A stretch of 9,379 nt of DNA, taken from Gammaproteobacteria bacterium. Its GTDB lineage: Bacteria; Pseudomonadota; Gammaproteobacteria; J113. This document shows, one piece after another, positions 1 through 7,100 of the stretch. The stretch's first letter is position 1. Every line of letters starts with the position of its first letter. Under the pieces are notes generated by a model. It had not been told where the DNA came from. It ran no database searches and saw only the letters and a program-made list of their open reading frames with translations. Location of the stretch: the NCBI GenBank assembly GCA_003694425.1, contig RFJX01000151.1, positions 1-9,379 of the forward strand, read 5' to 3'. Position numbers and translations under genes: made by a program.

Positions 1-83
1 CCGAGCACGTCCAGGGTGGCGCCCTGGGCCGCCGGAGACAGGAGTCCGGCCAGGATCAGCAGTCTTTTCGTGTACCCGTTCAT
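1..83 (-). CDS. Exported protein, N-terminal fragment (3' end outside window)
   Basis: Only the first 27 codons are present. The ATG at 83..81 is preceded by an AAGAGGAG Shine-Dalgarno at 91..98 with 7 bases of spacing, which fixes the start well. The peptide begins MNGYTKRLLILAGLLSPAAQ and continues G-A-T-L-D-V-L. It has a short basic n-region (K6, R7), a hydrophobic core (LLILAGLL) and a small-residue cleavage region (AQGA), so it is a classical Sec signal peptide and the product is exported. The gene starts 59 bases after the stop of the MCO-C gene on the same strand and is probably the next gene of the operon. The mature protein is outside the window, so no function can be given. Confidence 0.8.
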   Translation of the reverse strand, partial: MNGYTKRLLILAGLLSPAAQGATLDVL

Positions 84-90
84 GCGTGTG

Positions 91-98
91 CTCCTCTT
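91..98 (-). promoter_or_regulatory. Ribosome binding site of the exported-protein fragment
   Basis: Read on the minus strand, AAGAGGAG lies 7 bases before the ATG at 83. It decides the start of an otherwise truncated gene. Confidence 0.7.
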
Positions 99-142
99 CG
101 ATTTGCGTCATTCGTTGCTCGTGGTTCCAGTCGCCCCGGCCT

Positions 143-1465
143 TCAGGGCCGTGTCGCCGAGGGTCCCGGGGACTTGAAGAACAGTCGGCCGAGATAGCCG
201 ATGTCGATGCCGTTGACGTAGCCGTCGTCGTTGAAGTCGAAGGCCGGATCGCGCCGCATGAAGGCCTGGATCAGCAGCGGGAGGTCCAGCCCGTTGGTGA
301 AGCCGTCGTTGTTGAGGTCGGCATCGCAGGCGTTGCCGTACCCGTCCCCGTCGCTGTCACGCTGGGAGGGATTGGCGGCCTGCGTGCAGTTGTCCCGGTG
401 GTCGCCCACCCCGTCGCCGTCGCTGTCGTCGTCGACGTGCAACAGGGTGATCAGGCTGCCCGGCGAGGACTGGGTATCCCCCAGGCCCGCGGCCGCGGCA
501 TTCACCGCGAGCAGGCCGATGGGCCGCCGGTTGGTCAGGTTGAGCATGCGGTCGAACATGGCGTAGTTGCCGCCGGCCGTCGGCTTGAATTCCACGTCCC
601 GGGTCTGGCCGGCCGCCAGCATGACCGAGTACTGCTCGCGCGGATAGGGATAGGGATGACCGTCCTCCGCGATCACGCGCAGATGGGCGTCGTGGATCAG
701 GGGCATGTGGTTCTCCAGCCCCATGTTGATCATGCGGATGAGGCTGGTCTGCCCGGCCACGGCCCCCGGCAGGTCGTGCACGGCCAGGTCGCGCCCGTTG
801 ATGAGGAAGTACTGGGCCTGGTAGCCGATGGTGCTGGTCGGACCGGGCGGCGTGCCGTAGCTGCCGCTGTCGACGGCCTTGTGCAGCGCCGGATCCACCT
901 CGCTGTAGAACAGCACCATGTCGTTGTTGTACCTGTGCCCGGGATAGGCCTCCTGCCAGCCGCTGTCCTGGATCACCGGCCCGTAGAGCCCCATCTGCAC
1001 CTGCACGGCGACGTGGGTGCCGCTGTGATAGACGTGGGTACCCGGACGCAGCTGGTTCCAGGTGTAGGTGCCGATGGCCCCGGGGGCCGTCTCCTGCGCG
1101 AAGGAACGCACCCGGACGCGCCCCTTGGCATCGGTGAAGGTCACCGGGGTGAAGCTGGCCGGCAGCCCCGGGATGACGATGGAAGTGGGCACGGGCAGGT
1201 CGTTGCGCAGGTGGAGGTTGAGCACGGTGTCCCCCGGCGGAATGCGCAGCTCGGGCCCCGGCACGGTGACCGGGTTGCCGCACCCGTTGGTGAGGTCGTT
1301 GTCGTCGTCCAGCGCGTAGCCCCACATGGGCACCGAGGAGCCATCGAGCATGACGAGGCTGGTCTTGCCGGCACAGAGGTAGAAGTCCGCCGCCGTGACC
1401 GCCTGGCACGCCCCCAGGGACAGCAGGACGGCGCCCATCGTTCGTGCGAATCTTTTTCTATTCAT
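143..1465 (-). CDS. MCO-C: degenerate two-cupredoxin multicopper oxidase-like protein with TSP3 and dockerin tail
   Basis: This is a 440-residue exported protein. The ATG at 1465 is chosen because a GGAG lies 7 bases upstream and a signal peptide follows at once (MNRKRFARTMGAVLLSLGAC, with VTAA or a lipobox-like LGAC at residues 17-20). The open frame extends to 1606 but would overlap the upstream gene. Residues ~30-170 form an N-terminal cupredoxin domain (VPMWGY, VPGPELRIPPGD, PGTHVYHSGTHVAVQVQMGLYGPV). Residues ~210-325 form a second one. Copper ligands are mostly missing. At the first His motif it reads PTSIVIPG where MCO-A has PHTVHFHG. At the HCH loop it reads YHSGTH, with Gln and Leu at the distal type 1 positions. 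The C-domain keeps H253 and H258 but has Leu at the middle position and no HSH. Catalysis alone is therefore unlikely; a structural or anchoring role is inferred. Residues ~344-382 are TSP3-like calcium repeats. Residues ~383-430 form a dockerin-like pair of loops (DLNNDGFTNGLD, DFNDDGYVNGID), ending FFKSPGPS. C31 and C62 may form a disulfide. Confidence 0.87.
   Translation of the reverse strand: MNRKRFARTMGAVLLSLGACQAVTAADFYLCAGKTSLVMLDGSSVPMWGYALDDDNDLTNGCGNPVTVPGPELRIPPGDTVLNLHLRNDLPVPTSIVIPGLPASFTPVTFTDAKGRVRVRSFAQETAPGAIGTYTWNQLRPGTHVYHSGTHVAVQVQMGLYGPVIQDSGWQEAYPGHRYNNDMVLFYSEVDPALHKAVDSGSYGTPPGPTSTIGYQAQYFLINGRDLAVHDLPGAVAGQTSLIRMINMGLENHMPLIHDAHLRVIAEDGHPYPYPREQYSVMLAAGQTRDVEFKPTAGGNYAMFDRMLNLTNRRPIGLLAVNAAAAGLGDTQSSPGSLITLLHVDDDSDGDGVGDHRDNCTQAANPSQRDSDGDGYGNACDADLNNDGFTNGLDLPLLIQAFMRRDPAFDFNDDGYVNGIDIGYLGRLFFKSPGPSATRP
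146..394 (-). repeat. TSP3-dockerin cassette, copy in MCO-C
   Basis: This encodes residues 358 to the end of MCO-C. From DNC to PGPS (79 residues) it aligns without gaps to the tail of the giant protein at 4179..4430, with 59 identical residues by my count. It has one TSP3-like repeat (DNC...N..Q.DSDGDGYGNACD) and two dockerin-type calcium loops with Asp/Asn at alternating positions (residues 383-394 and 410-421). The DNA is also similar over this stretch, consistent with duplication and divergence. Dockerins are known to bind cohesins; no cohesin is recognisable here. Confidence 0.8.
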
Positions 1466-1472
1466 TGTCGGT

Positions 1473-1476
1473 CTCC
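1473..1476 (-). promoter_or_regulatory. Ribosome binding site of MCO-C
   Basis: GGAG on the minus strand, 7 bases before the ATG at 1465, within the 38-base gap after the MCO-B stop. It supports this start over the longer open frame beginning at 1606. Confidence 0.6.
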
Positions 1477-1503
1477 GTCTTCTTCGGCCTGCGTCCCGCA
1501 CCC

Positions 1504-2835
1504 TCAGGGGATGGGCACGCTCGGATGCTCGACGATCAGCATGGTCAACATGCCGCCCGGGTAGATGTTGTCGTTGGTCAGCTCGCGCTCGGAGTGCGAG
1601 TGCCACATGAAATACATGCCGCCGTAGAGGTTCATGCCGCCCTCGCCCGGGGGCAGGTTGCCCAAGACACCCAGGAAGGGACTGCCGCTGTAGAAGGGAC
1701 CGAAGGTCAGCTGCTGGTTCTCCGGCAGGATCACGGGAATGGGCTTCTCGTGGTCCGGGCAGTACTCGTGGGTGGTCTCGTCGAAGCCGTCTCCGTCGTT
1801 GTCCACGCAGGTGTGTGGACGTCCCCCGGCCGTGGTGCCGTAGATGTCCCAGCCCAGCTTCTCACCGGTCCACTCGAAGATGGCATCGTAGGTCGCACCC
1901 GGCTGCACCTGCAGGGTGTAGTCGGAGACGGCCAGGTCGATGCCCTGTCCCGGTCCGCTGGAGAGCTCACGGCCGTCCCGGGCGATCAGGGTGAAGTTGT
2001 TGCCGTGCGTATGGAAGGGATGCAACTCCCGGCCCCCGCCGATCACCCGCATGAGTACCTTCTCGCCCGGGTGCATGCGTACCAGCGCACCATAGGGCTG
2101 GTGGGGCATCCAGCCCACGTTGTCGTCGTAGAGGGTGTCGGGCCCGTTGCGGCCGTTGATGAACCACAGGGTGGAATGGGTCAGGGTGTTGTTGATCTGG
2201 TCGAGGTGGCCCAGCTCCACCTGGGTGTGCACCGCCTGGTCGACCTCGGTGAGCAGCAGCAGGTACTCCCGGTCGAAACGCGTGGCCGGGTCGTTATAGG
2301 CATGATCCGCGCCGGCCTTCGGTCTCACGATCAGGGCACCCACCAACCCCATCTCCACCTGCAGGCCGGGGCGGGTGCCGCTGTAATAGGTGTAGGTCCC
2401 CGGGTGCGAGGCCACGAAGGTATAGGTCACGGTATCGTTGGGTCCCGTGCTCTCCCGCGTGATCTGCCCGGTGCTCCCGCCCGTGGCCACCACCCGGTGC
2501 TGGCCCGGAAACAGGATGGAGACCGGCATGGGCAGGCCCTGGTTGGTGAGCGTGACCGTGACCTGGTCGCCCTCGTTGACGATCAGGGTCGGTCCCGGGT
2601 ACTGGGTCTTGCTGCCGGCGATGCCGTAGCCCCACATCAGCAGGCTGTGGCCGTCCGGCGTGGTGATGTGGAAGCTGCCGGCGGTCAGGTGGAAGACCGG
2701 GCCCTTGGGTCCCTGGACGCCGGTGACGCCCTGGATCCTCGCCCAGACACCCGCCGGCGAGGCGATCATGCCGAGCAGCATCAGCGTGACCGCGAGCCGG
2801 CGCCGGATTCGTTCGATGTCTCTCTTTATGTTCAT
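1504..2835 (-). CDS. MCO-B: two-cupredoxin multicopper oxidase subunit carrying the C-domain half of a trinuclear copper site
   Basis: This is a 443-residue exported protein. The ATG at 2835 has GGGAGAGG 7 bases upstream and starts a basic n-region (MNIKRDIERIRRRLA) and hydrophobic core (VTLMLLGMIA), with cleavage probably near VWA (residues 30-32). The N-terminal cupredoxin fold (residues ~45-172) is clear from LLMWGYGI, YPGPTLIVNEGDQVTVTLTN, PGTYTYYSGT and VEMGLVGALIV, but all copper ligands are replaced: MPVSILFPG for the HxxHxH motif, and YYSG for YHCH. The C-terminal cupredoxin (residues ~220-436) has HPFHTHG (H272, H275, H277) and WHSH (H412, H414), the multicopper oxidase trinuclear histidines. 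There is no Cys in the second motif and hence no type 1 site. Inserted in this domain is a calcium-loop-like stretch between C343 and C359 (DNDGDGFDE). The gene lies between MCO-A (20-base gap) and MCO-C (38-base gap). On its own it has only half an active site, so it probably works with MCO-A. The substrate is unknown. Confidence 0.9.
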   Translation of the reverse strand: MNIKRDIERIRRRLAVTLMLLGMIASPAGVWARIQGVTGVQGPKGPVFHLTAGSFHITTPDGHSLLMWGYGIAGSKTQYPGPTLIVNEGDQVTVTLTNQGLPMPVSILFPGQHRVVATGGSTGQITRESTGPNDTVTYTFVASHPGTYTYYSGTRPGLQVEMGLVGALIVRPKAGADHAYNDPATRFDREYLLLLTEVDQAVHTQVELGHLDQINNTLTHSTLWFINGRNGPDTLYDDNVGWMPHQPYGALVRMHPGEKVLMRVIGGGRELHPFHTHGNNFTLIARDGRELSSGPGQGIDLAVSDYTLQVQPGATYDAIFEWTGEKLGWDIYGTTAGGRPHTCVDNDGDGFDETTHEYCPDHEKPIPVILPENQQLTFGPFYSGSPFLGVLGNLPPGEGGMNLYGGMYFMWHSHSERELTNDNIYPGGMLTMLIVEHPSVPIP

Positions 2836-2842
2836 CGTGCTG

Positions 2843-2850
2843 CCTCTCCC
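2843..2850 (-). promoter_or_regulatory. Ribosome binding site of MCO-B
   Basis: GGGAGAGG on the minus strand, 7 bases before the ATG at 2835, inside the 20-base gap after the MCO-A stop. Its surroundings resemble the site before the internal ATG of MCO-A at 4124, in keeping with paralogous genes. Confidence 0.65.
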
Positions 2851-2855
2851 GGTTG

Positions 2856-4160
2856 TCAGTTGATGATGATCTCCGTCATCATCCCGCCGTAGTCTTCCTG
2901 GTTGTTGCTCAGATAGTGCAGGTTGGTGGTGTAGAGGAAATACTTGCCCGGCGGCACACCGGTCGTGTCGATGATCACGTCGATGGCCTCGCCGCCGCCC
3001 AGGGTCACCGAGTTGGTCTTGTAGTAGACGTTCTTGCCGAGCAACGGCCCGTTGCCGTCCGGGTCCGGACCCCGCAGTTGCCGGGCGCCCTGGCCGATCA
3101 CTTCCATGTCGAGTCCCAGGGTGCGCAGGGTGTAGAAGCGGGTCACGTTGAGGTTGCTGATGCGCAGGAGGATGCGCTGGCCCTGCTTGGCCACGATCCG
3201 GCTGTCCTCGACCTGGCTGGGGAAGTTGCCGTTCTTGGTCGGGGGAGTGACCGGGTTGGGATCCACGGTGTCCGGATACCCGCGGCCGTTGAGCATCCCG
3301 TAGTCGTCCTTCATGTCGGCGAAGGGCAACGGCTGGACGTTCTCGTCGGCATCGTGGAATTCGACGTCGAAGGAACCGATCTGGATCGGGTACTCCACGT
3401 CGTAACGGGTCGAACCATCCTGGTCGTCATAGGCGTAGTGGTTGCCCGTGTGATGCACGAAGCCGTTGGCGAAGGTGGTACCGTCCGGGAGGCGGTCCTG
3501 CGCGGCGTGGACGTAGAGGTTGCCCAACATGCCCATCTGCATGTGCTCGGCCGCCTCGACGTGACAGTGGTACATGTAGGTCCCGGGCTCGACGATGTTG
3601 TAGAAATAGGTCAGGCTCGAGCCCATGTTGATGGAGATGCTGTTGTCCGGCACGCCGTCGAAGATGGTGGACGCGTTCGGGAAACCGTGGAAGTGCACGG
3701 TATGCGGATCGAACAGGTCCGGCCGCATCACCATCCCTACGTTGGTCAGCGTCAGGTAGAACTTCTGCCCTTCCTCGAGGACGATGCGCGGCGCCGGGAA
3801 GGTGGCGTGGAGCATGCCCTGTGACATCACCTTGTCCTCGTCGACGCCCGTGACGTCGCCGAACCCGAAGATGTAGACCTCCCGGCCGTCCGCCATGCGC
3901 ACGTAGCCGTCACCGGCGATCAGGTGCATGCACTTCACGCTCGGGTCGTAGTTCGGCGAGGTCGGTTCCGGCACGGCATCGTGCCCGGGCGTCACGCCGT
4001 CCGACTTGAGGTCGTCGCCGGGACACTGGATGAAGGGGATGGCCAGGGCCGTTCCGGTGACCAGCGCCAGGGAGGACGCCAGGCCGAAGGCCGCAAGGCG
4101 GTTCGCGATTCTCCGGGTATCCATCGTTGCCTCTCCGGTGTTGGGCTTGTTGTGCTTCAT
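2856..4160 (-). CDS. MCO-A: two-cupredoxin multicopper oxidase subunit with type 1 copper site and the N-domain half of a trinuclear site
   Basis: This is a 434-residue exported protein. The ATG at 4160 has GGGGAGGAG 5 bases upstream. An in-frame ATG at 4124 has GGAGAGG 5 bases upstream and would give a more usual signal peptide (MDTRRIANRLAAFGLASSLA, then LVTGTALA), so the true start may be 4124. Mature protein begins about IPFIQCPGDD. Residues ~78-220 form a cupredoxin domain with PHTVHFHG (H153, H156, H158) and YHCHVEAAEHMQMGM (H198, C199, H200, H206, M211). By analogy with multicopper oxidases, H153, C199, H206 and M211 would bind type 1 copper, and H156, H158, H198 and H200 would supply half of the trinuclear cluster. 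The second cupredoxin domain (residues ~255-434) lacks ligands: F342, L345 and T347 replace the HxxHxH, and TTN replaces HSH. A type 1 site in domain 1 matches type C two-domain MCOs and copper nitrite reductases, but here domain 2 cannot complete the cluster. Partnership with MCO-B is inferred. C46 and C77 may form a disulfide. The gene follows the giant protein by 15 bases. Confidence 0.92.
   Translation of the reverse strand: MKHNKPNTGEATMDTRRIANRLAAFGLASSLALVTGTALAIPFIQCPGDDLKSDGVTPGHDAVPEPTSPNYDPSVKCMHLIAGDGYVRMADGREVYIFGFGDVTGVDEDKVMSQGMLHATFPAPRIVLEEGQKFYLTLTNVGMVMRPDLFDPHTVHFHGFPNASTIFDGVPDNSISINMGSSLTYFYNIVEPGTYMYHCHVEAAEHMQMGMLGNLYVHAAQDRLPDGTTFANGFVHHTGNHYAYDDQDGSTRYDVEYPIQIGSFDVEFHDADENVQPLPFADMKDDYGMLNGRGYPDTVDPNPVTPPTKNGNFPSQVEDSRIVAKQGQRILLRISNLNVTRFYTLRTLGLDMEVIGQGARQLRGPDPDGNGPLLGKNVYYKTNSVTLGGGEAIDVIIDTTGVPPGKYFLYTTNLHYLSNNQEDYGGMMTEIIIN
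4130..4136 (-). promoter_or_regulatory. Alternative internal ribosome binding site of MCO-A
   Basis: GGAGAGG on the minus strand, 5 bases before the in-frame ATG at 4124. Starting here removes 12 residues and leaves a standard 28-residue signal peptide. It competes with the equally good site at 4166..4174. Confidence 0.45.
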
Positions 4161-4165
4161 CTCTG

Positions 4166-4174
4166 CTCCTCCCC
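4166..4174 (-). promoter_or_regulatory. Ribosome binding site of MCO-A (upstream start)
   Basis: GGGGAGGAG on the minus strand, 5 bases before the ATG at 4160 and directly after the stop codon of the giant protein (4178..4176). It is the strongest Shine-Dalgarno match in the window. Confidence 0.6.
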
Positions 4175-4175
4175 G

Positions 4176-7100
4176 TCACTGCGGCAACAGGCCGGACGGT
4201 CCGGGTGCCTTGAAGAAGAGGTTCATCAGGTAGCCGATGTCGATGCCGTTGACGAACCCGTCCCCGTTGAAGTCGAACGCGAGCGAATGGCCGATGAATG
4301 CCTGGATGAGCATCGGGAGATCGAGGCCGTTGGTGAAGCCGTCGTTGTTGAGATCCGCATCGCAGACATTCCCGTAGAAGTCCATGTCGCTGTCGAGCTG
4401 GTTCGGGTTGGGGTTGAGCAGGCAGTTGTCCCACGGGTCCGGGATGGTGTCGCCGTCGGTGTCCGGCGCATTACCGACCTCGTCGGCACCGAGGTCGGGG
4501 TTGGCATCCCTGGCATCGCCGTCGATGTCGCGTGCCAGTTCCGGCAACCCGGTAAGCACGGTCCCGGCATCCCGTGCGGCGGCGTTGGTGCGCAGGTGAT
4601 AGTTGCCCACCAGCGTCAGGGGACCGTAGTGCAGGTCGATGAAGTTACCGCCCTCGTCGAGCGCCGCCGCCGTCAGCAGGTTACCGGTGATGACGGTCAG
4701 CTCCTTCTGCAGGACGGTCTGCCCGCGGCTGCCGTTGAAGTAGGGCAGCACGAACCCGGGATCGGTGCCGGTCAGCATGGAATTGCCGGTGGTCAGCGTA
4801 CCCGTGGCGCCGATGACCCCGACGTCGCTGAACACCGGGGGATCGCCGGCGGCGAGATCCGGCAGCAGCTTCATGACCGGCGGGTTGGCCGTCAGGTCGA
4901 TCTGCCAGCTGAAGGTACGGTTCTCCACGATGATGTTGTTGTTCATCTCGGGATCGTGGAAGACCTGCCCCGACGCGGCCTGCAGGGCGGCGCTGTGGGC
5001 CACCGAGACCACCCCGGCGCCGGGCTGGGCCGTGGTGGAATTGGTCACCTTGTCGAACAGGTTGCCCACCGTGGCCGTGGCGTCGTTGCGGGCGATGGTG
5101 TTCTGCAGGATCCGCACCTTGACCGCGTCGTGCATGCCGATGCCGGCGCCGGTCCAGCCCGCCACGTTGTTGACGATGATGTTGTTGACGATGTCCACGC
5201 CGTACCACTGCGTCGGATCACCCGGGTGGTTGATCACGTCGGCCCCGTTGATCCGCTCGAGGAAGATGCCGCCGCCGTGGCCGGCACCGGCCAGGTTCCC
5301 CTGGATCAGGTTGCCCTCGACCAGGACGTTGCCGGCACCGGGCGAGGGCTGGGTCAGGCCGAGACCGGCCTTGCCGCCGATGAAGAGCCCACCGCCGTGG
5401 ACGTTGAAGCCCTGGTTGAAGGACTGGTTGAAGGCGATGACGTTGTGCACGATGCGGCCGTTGCGGCTGAGCCCGAGATGGGCGATACCGCCGCCGTCAC
5501 GCTGGGAGAAGTTGCCGCAGACGTAGTTGTCGGCGACCACGTAGTCGTCGGTGCCGGTGTAGAGGCTGATACCGCCGCCGGCACCGTTGATTCCCCCGTT
5601 GTTGAGCACGTGGTTGTTGTGGATGTTGAGGAAATCGTTGCTGGAGTCCGCGTGGGTCAGCACGCCGCCGACTTCCACGGTGCTCACGGGACTGCCGACG
5701 ACGATGCCGCCGCCGTACATGCCGTAGTTGCCGACGATGCGGTTGTTGCTGATCTCCAGGTAGTCCACGTACCCGGCCACGAAGATGCCACCACCCTCGA
5801 CGGCATCCCGGATCTCGAACCCGTCGATGCGTGGGTGCAGGCCGGGCCGGAAGTTACCCGTTGCCTTGCCCAAAACGATGATGGCGGGGCCCTGGGTGGC
5901 CAGCAGACCAGGCTTCTGGCCGGGCGGGAGGTCGTAGGTGACGCCCTGCCGTGCCTGGATCCGGTTCTGCCAGTCCACCAGTTTCGTGTCCGGCGTGCGG
6001 ATCGCCGAGATCCGGGTCACGCCGGCACCGGCACCCTGGAGCTGGACTGGCTTGTCCATGATCACCAGTTCCGGATAGGTGCCGGGCGCGACCAGCACGA
6101 GGTCACCGTCGGCCGCGGCGTCGATCGCGTCCTGGATCGGCGTCGCATTCGGGGTGGTCGCGGGATGGACCACGTGGATGCGGCTGCTCGGCAGGTCCGT
6201 GGTCAGGGTCACGCCGCGGCGCGTGGCATGCCCGTTGGCCGTGATCACGGTGAGTTCACCGCTCGGGGTCCCGGGAGGGACCTCGGCCACGATCTTGGTG
6301 TCCGTCCAGGAGATGACGTTGATCGGGGTGTTGCCGACCTTGACCGTGCCCGGGTTGTTGCCGAAACCATAGTTCCGCGGCACGAGCTTGGGTTCGCCGG
6401 GGTTGCCGAACTTGTGGTTCGGCACCATCACGATACCCTCCGAGTAGATGGTGATCGTGCGGCTGGTGGCATCCGTGGGTACCACGGGACCCGGCAGCGG
6501 ACCCTCCACCCACTTGATCACCGGTTCCGTCGGCGGCAACTCGCAGTCCACCGGGAAATTGCCCGAGGTCGCGAACGCCGAGATCGGGACCACCGGGGTG
6601 TCCAGGTAGGTGGTCGAACCCGTCATGTACTGGAAGGTATAGCAGAAGGTGCTGTACTGCGGGTTGTAGAACGGATCCGTGATGTAAGGCGAGCTCGCCG
6701 GGTTCGCCGGATCATAGAGTGGATTGGGCACCGGGCTGGGATCGTTCATGCAGGCCCAGAGCATGTTCGGCGAAAGCCCGGTGGGGTTGCCGATGTTGAC
6801 CGTGTAGGTCGAGGGCAGGAGCGCGTTGTACCTGCCGAACTCGTCGGCGTAGACCTTCGCCACCTGACGACCGGTCCAATCCTTGAAGACGACGGGCAGC
6901 CAGGGCGGCGAATACTTCTCGCCGAAGTTCGGGTTGTTGGGATCGAACTCGTTGGCCAGGTCGTTCAGGATGAACCCGACGGCCTGGGCAGCGATCGGCA
7001 CGTCCGTGAAGAGGAAGAAGTCCGCCGCTGCGTTCTTGCCCGCCGTCAGCGTGACCTGCTTGCGGTCGCACAGGGGCCGCAGGGTACCGGCGAAGGGTGC

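Noticed and set aside
84..142. Terminator between MCO-C and the next gene
   Set aside because: No GC-rich hairpin with a T-tract is visible in the 59 bases; the gap only holds a ribosome binding site.
1466..1606. Longer MCO-C start at 1606
   Set aside because: The extra 47 residues are Arg-rich, overlap the end of MCO-B and precede a normal signal peptide with its own ribosome binding site at 1473..1476.
1504..4160. Calling the MCO-like proteins laccases, copper nitrite reductases or manganese oxidases
   Set aside because: None has a complete ligand set by itself and no substrate-specific motif is recognisable, so a named activity would be a guess.
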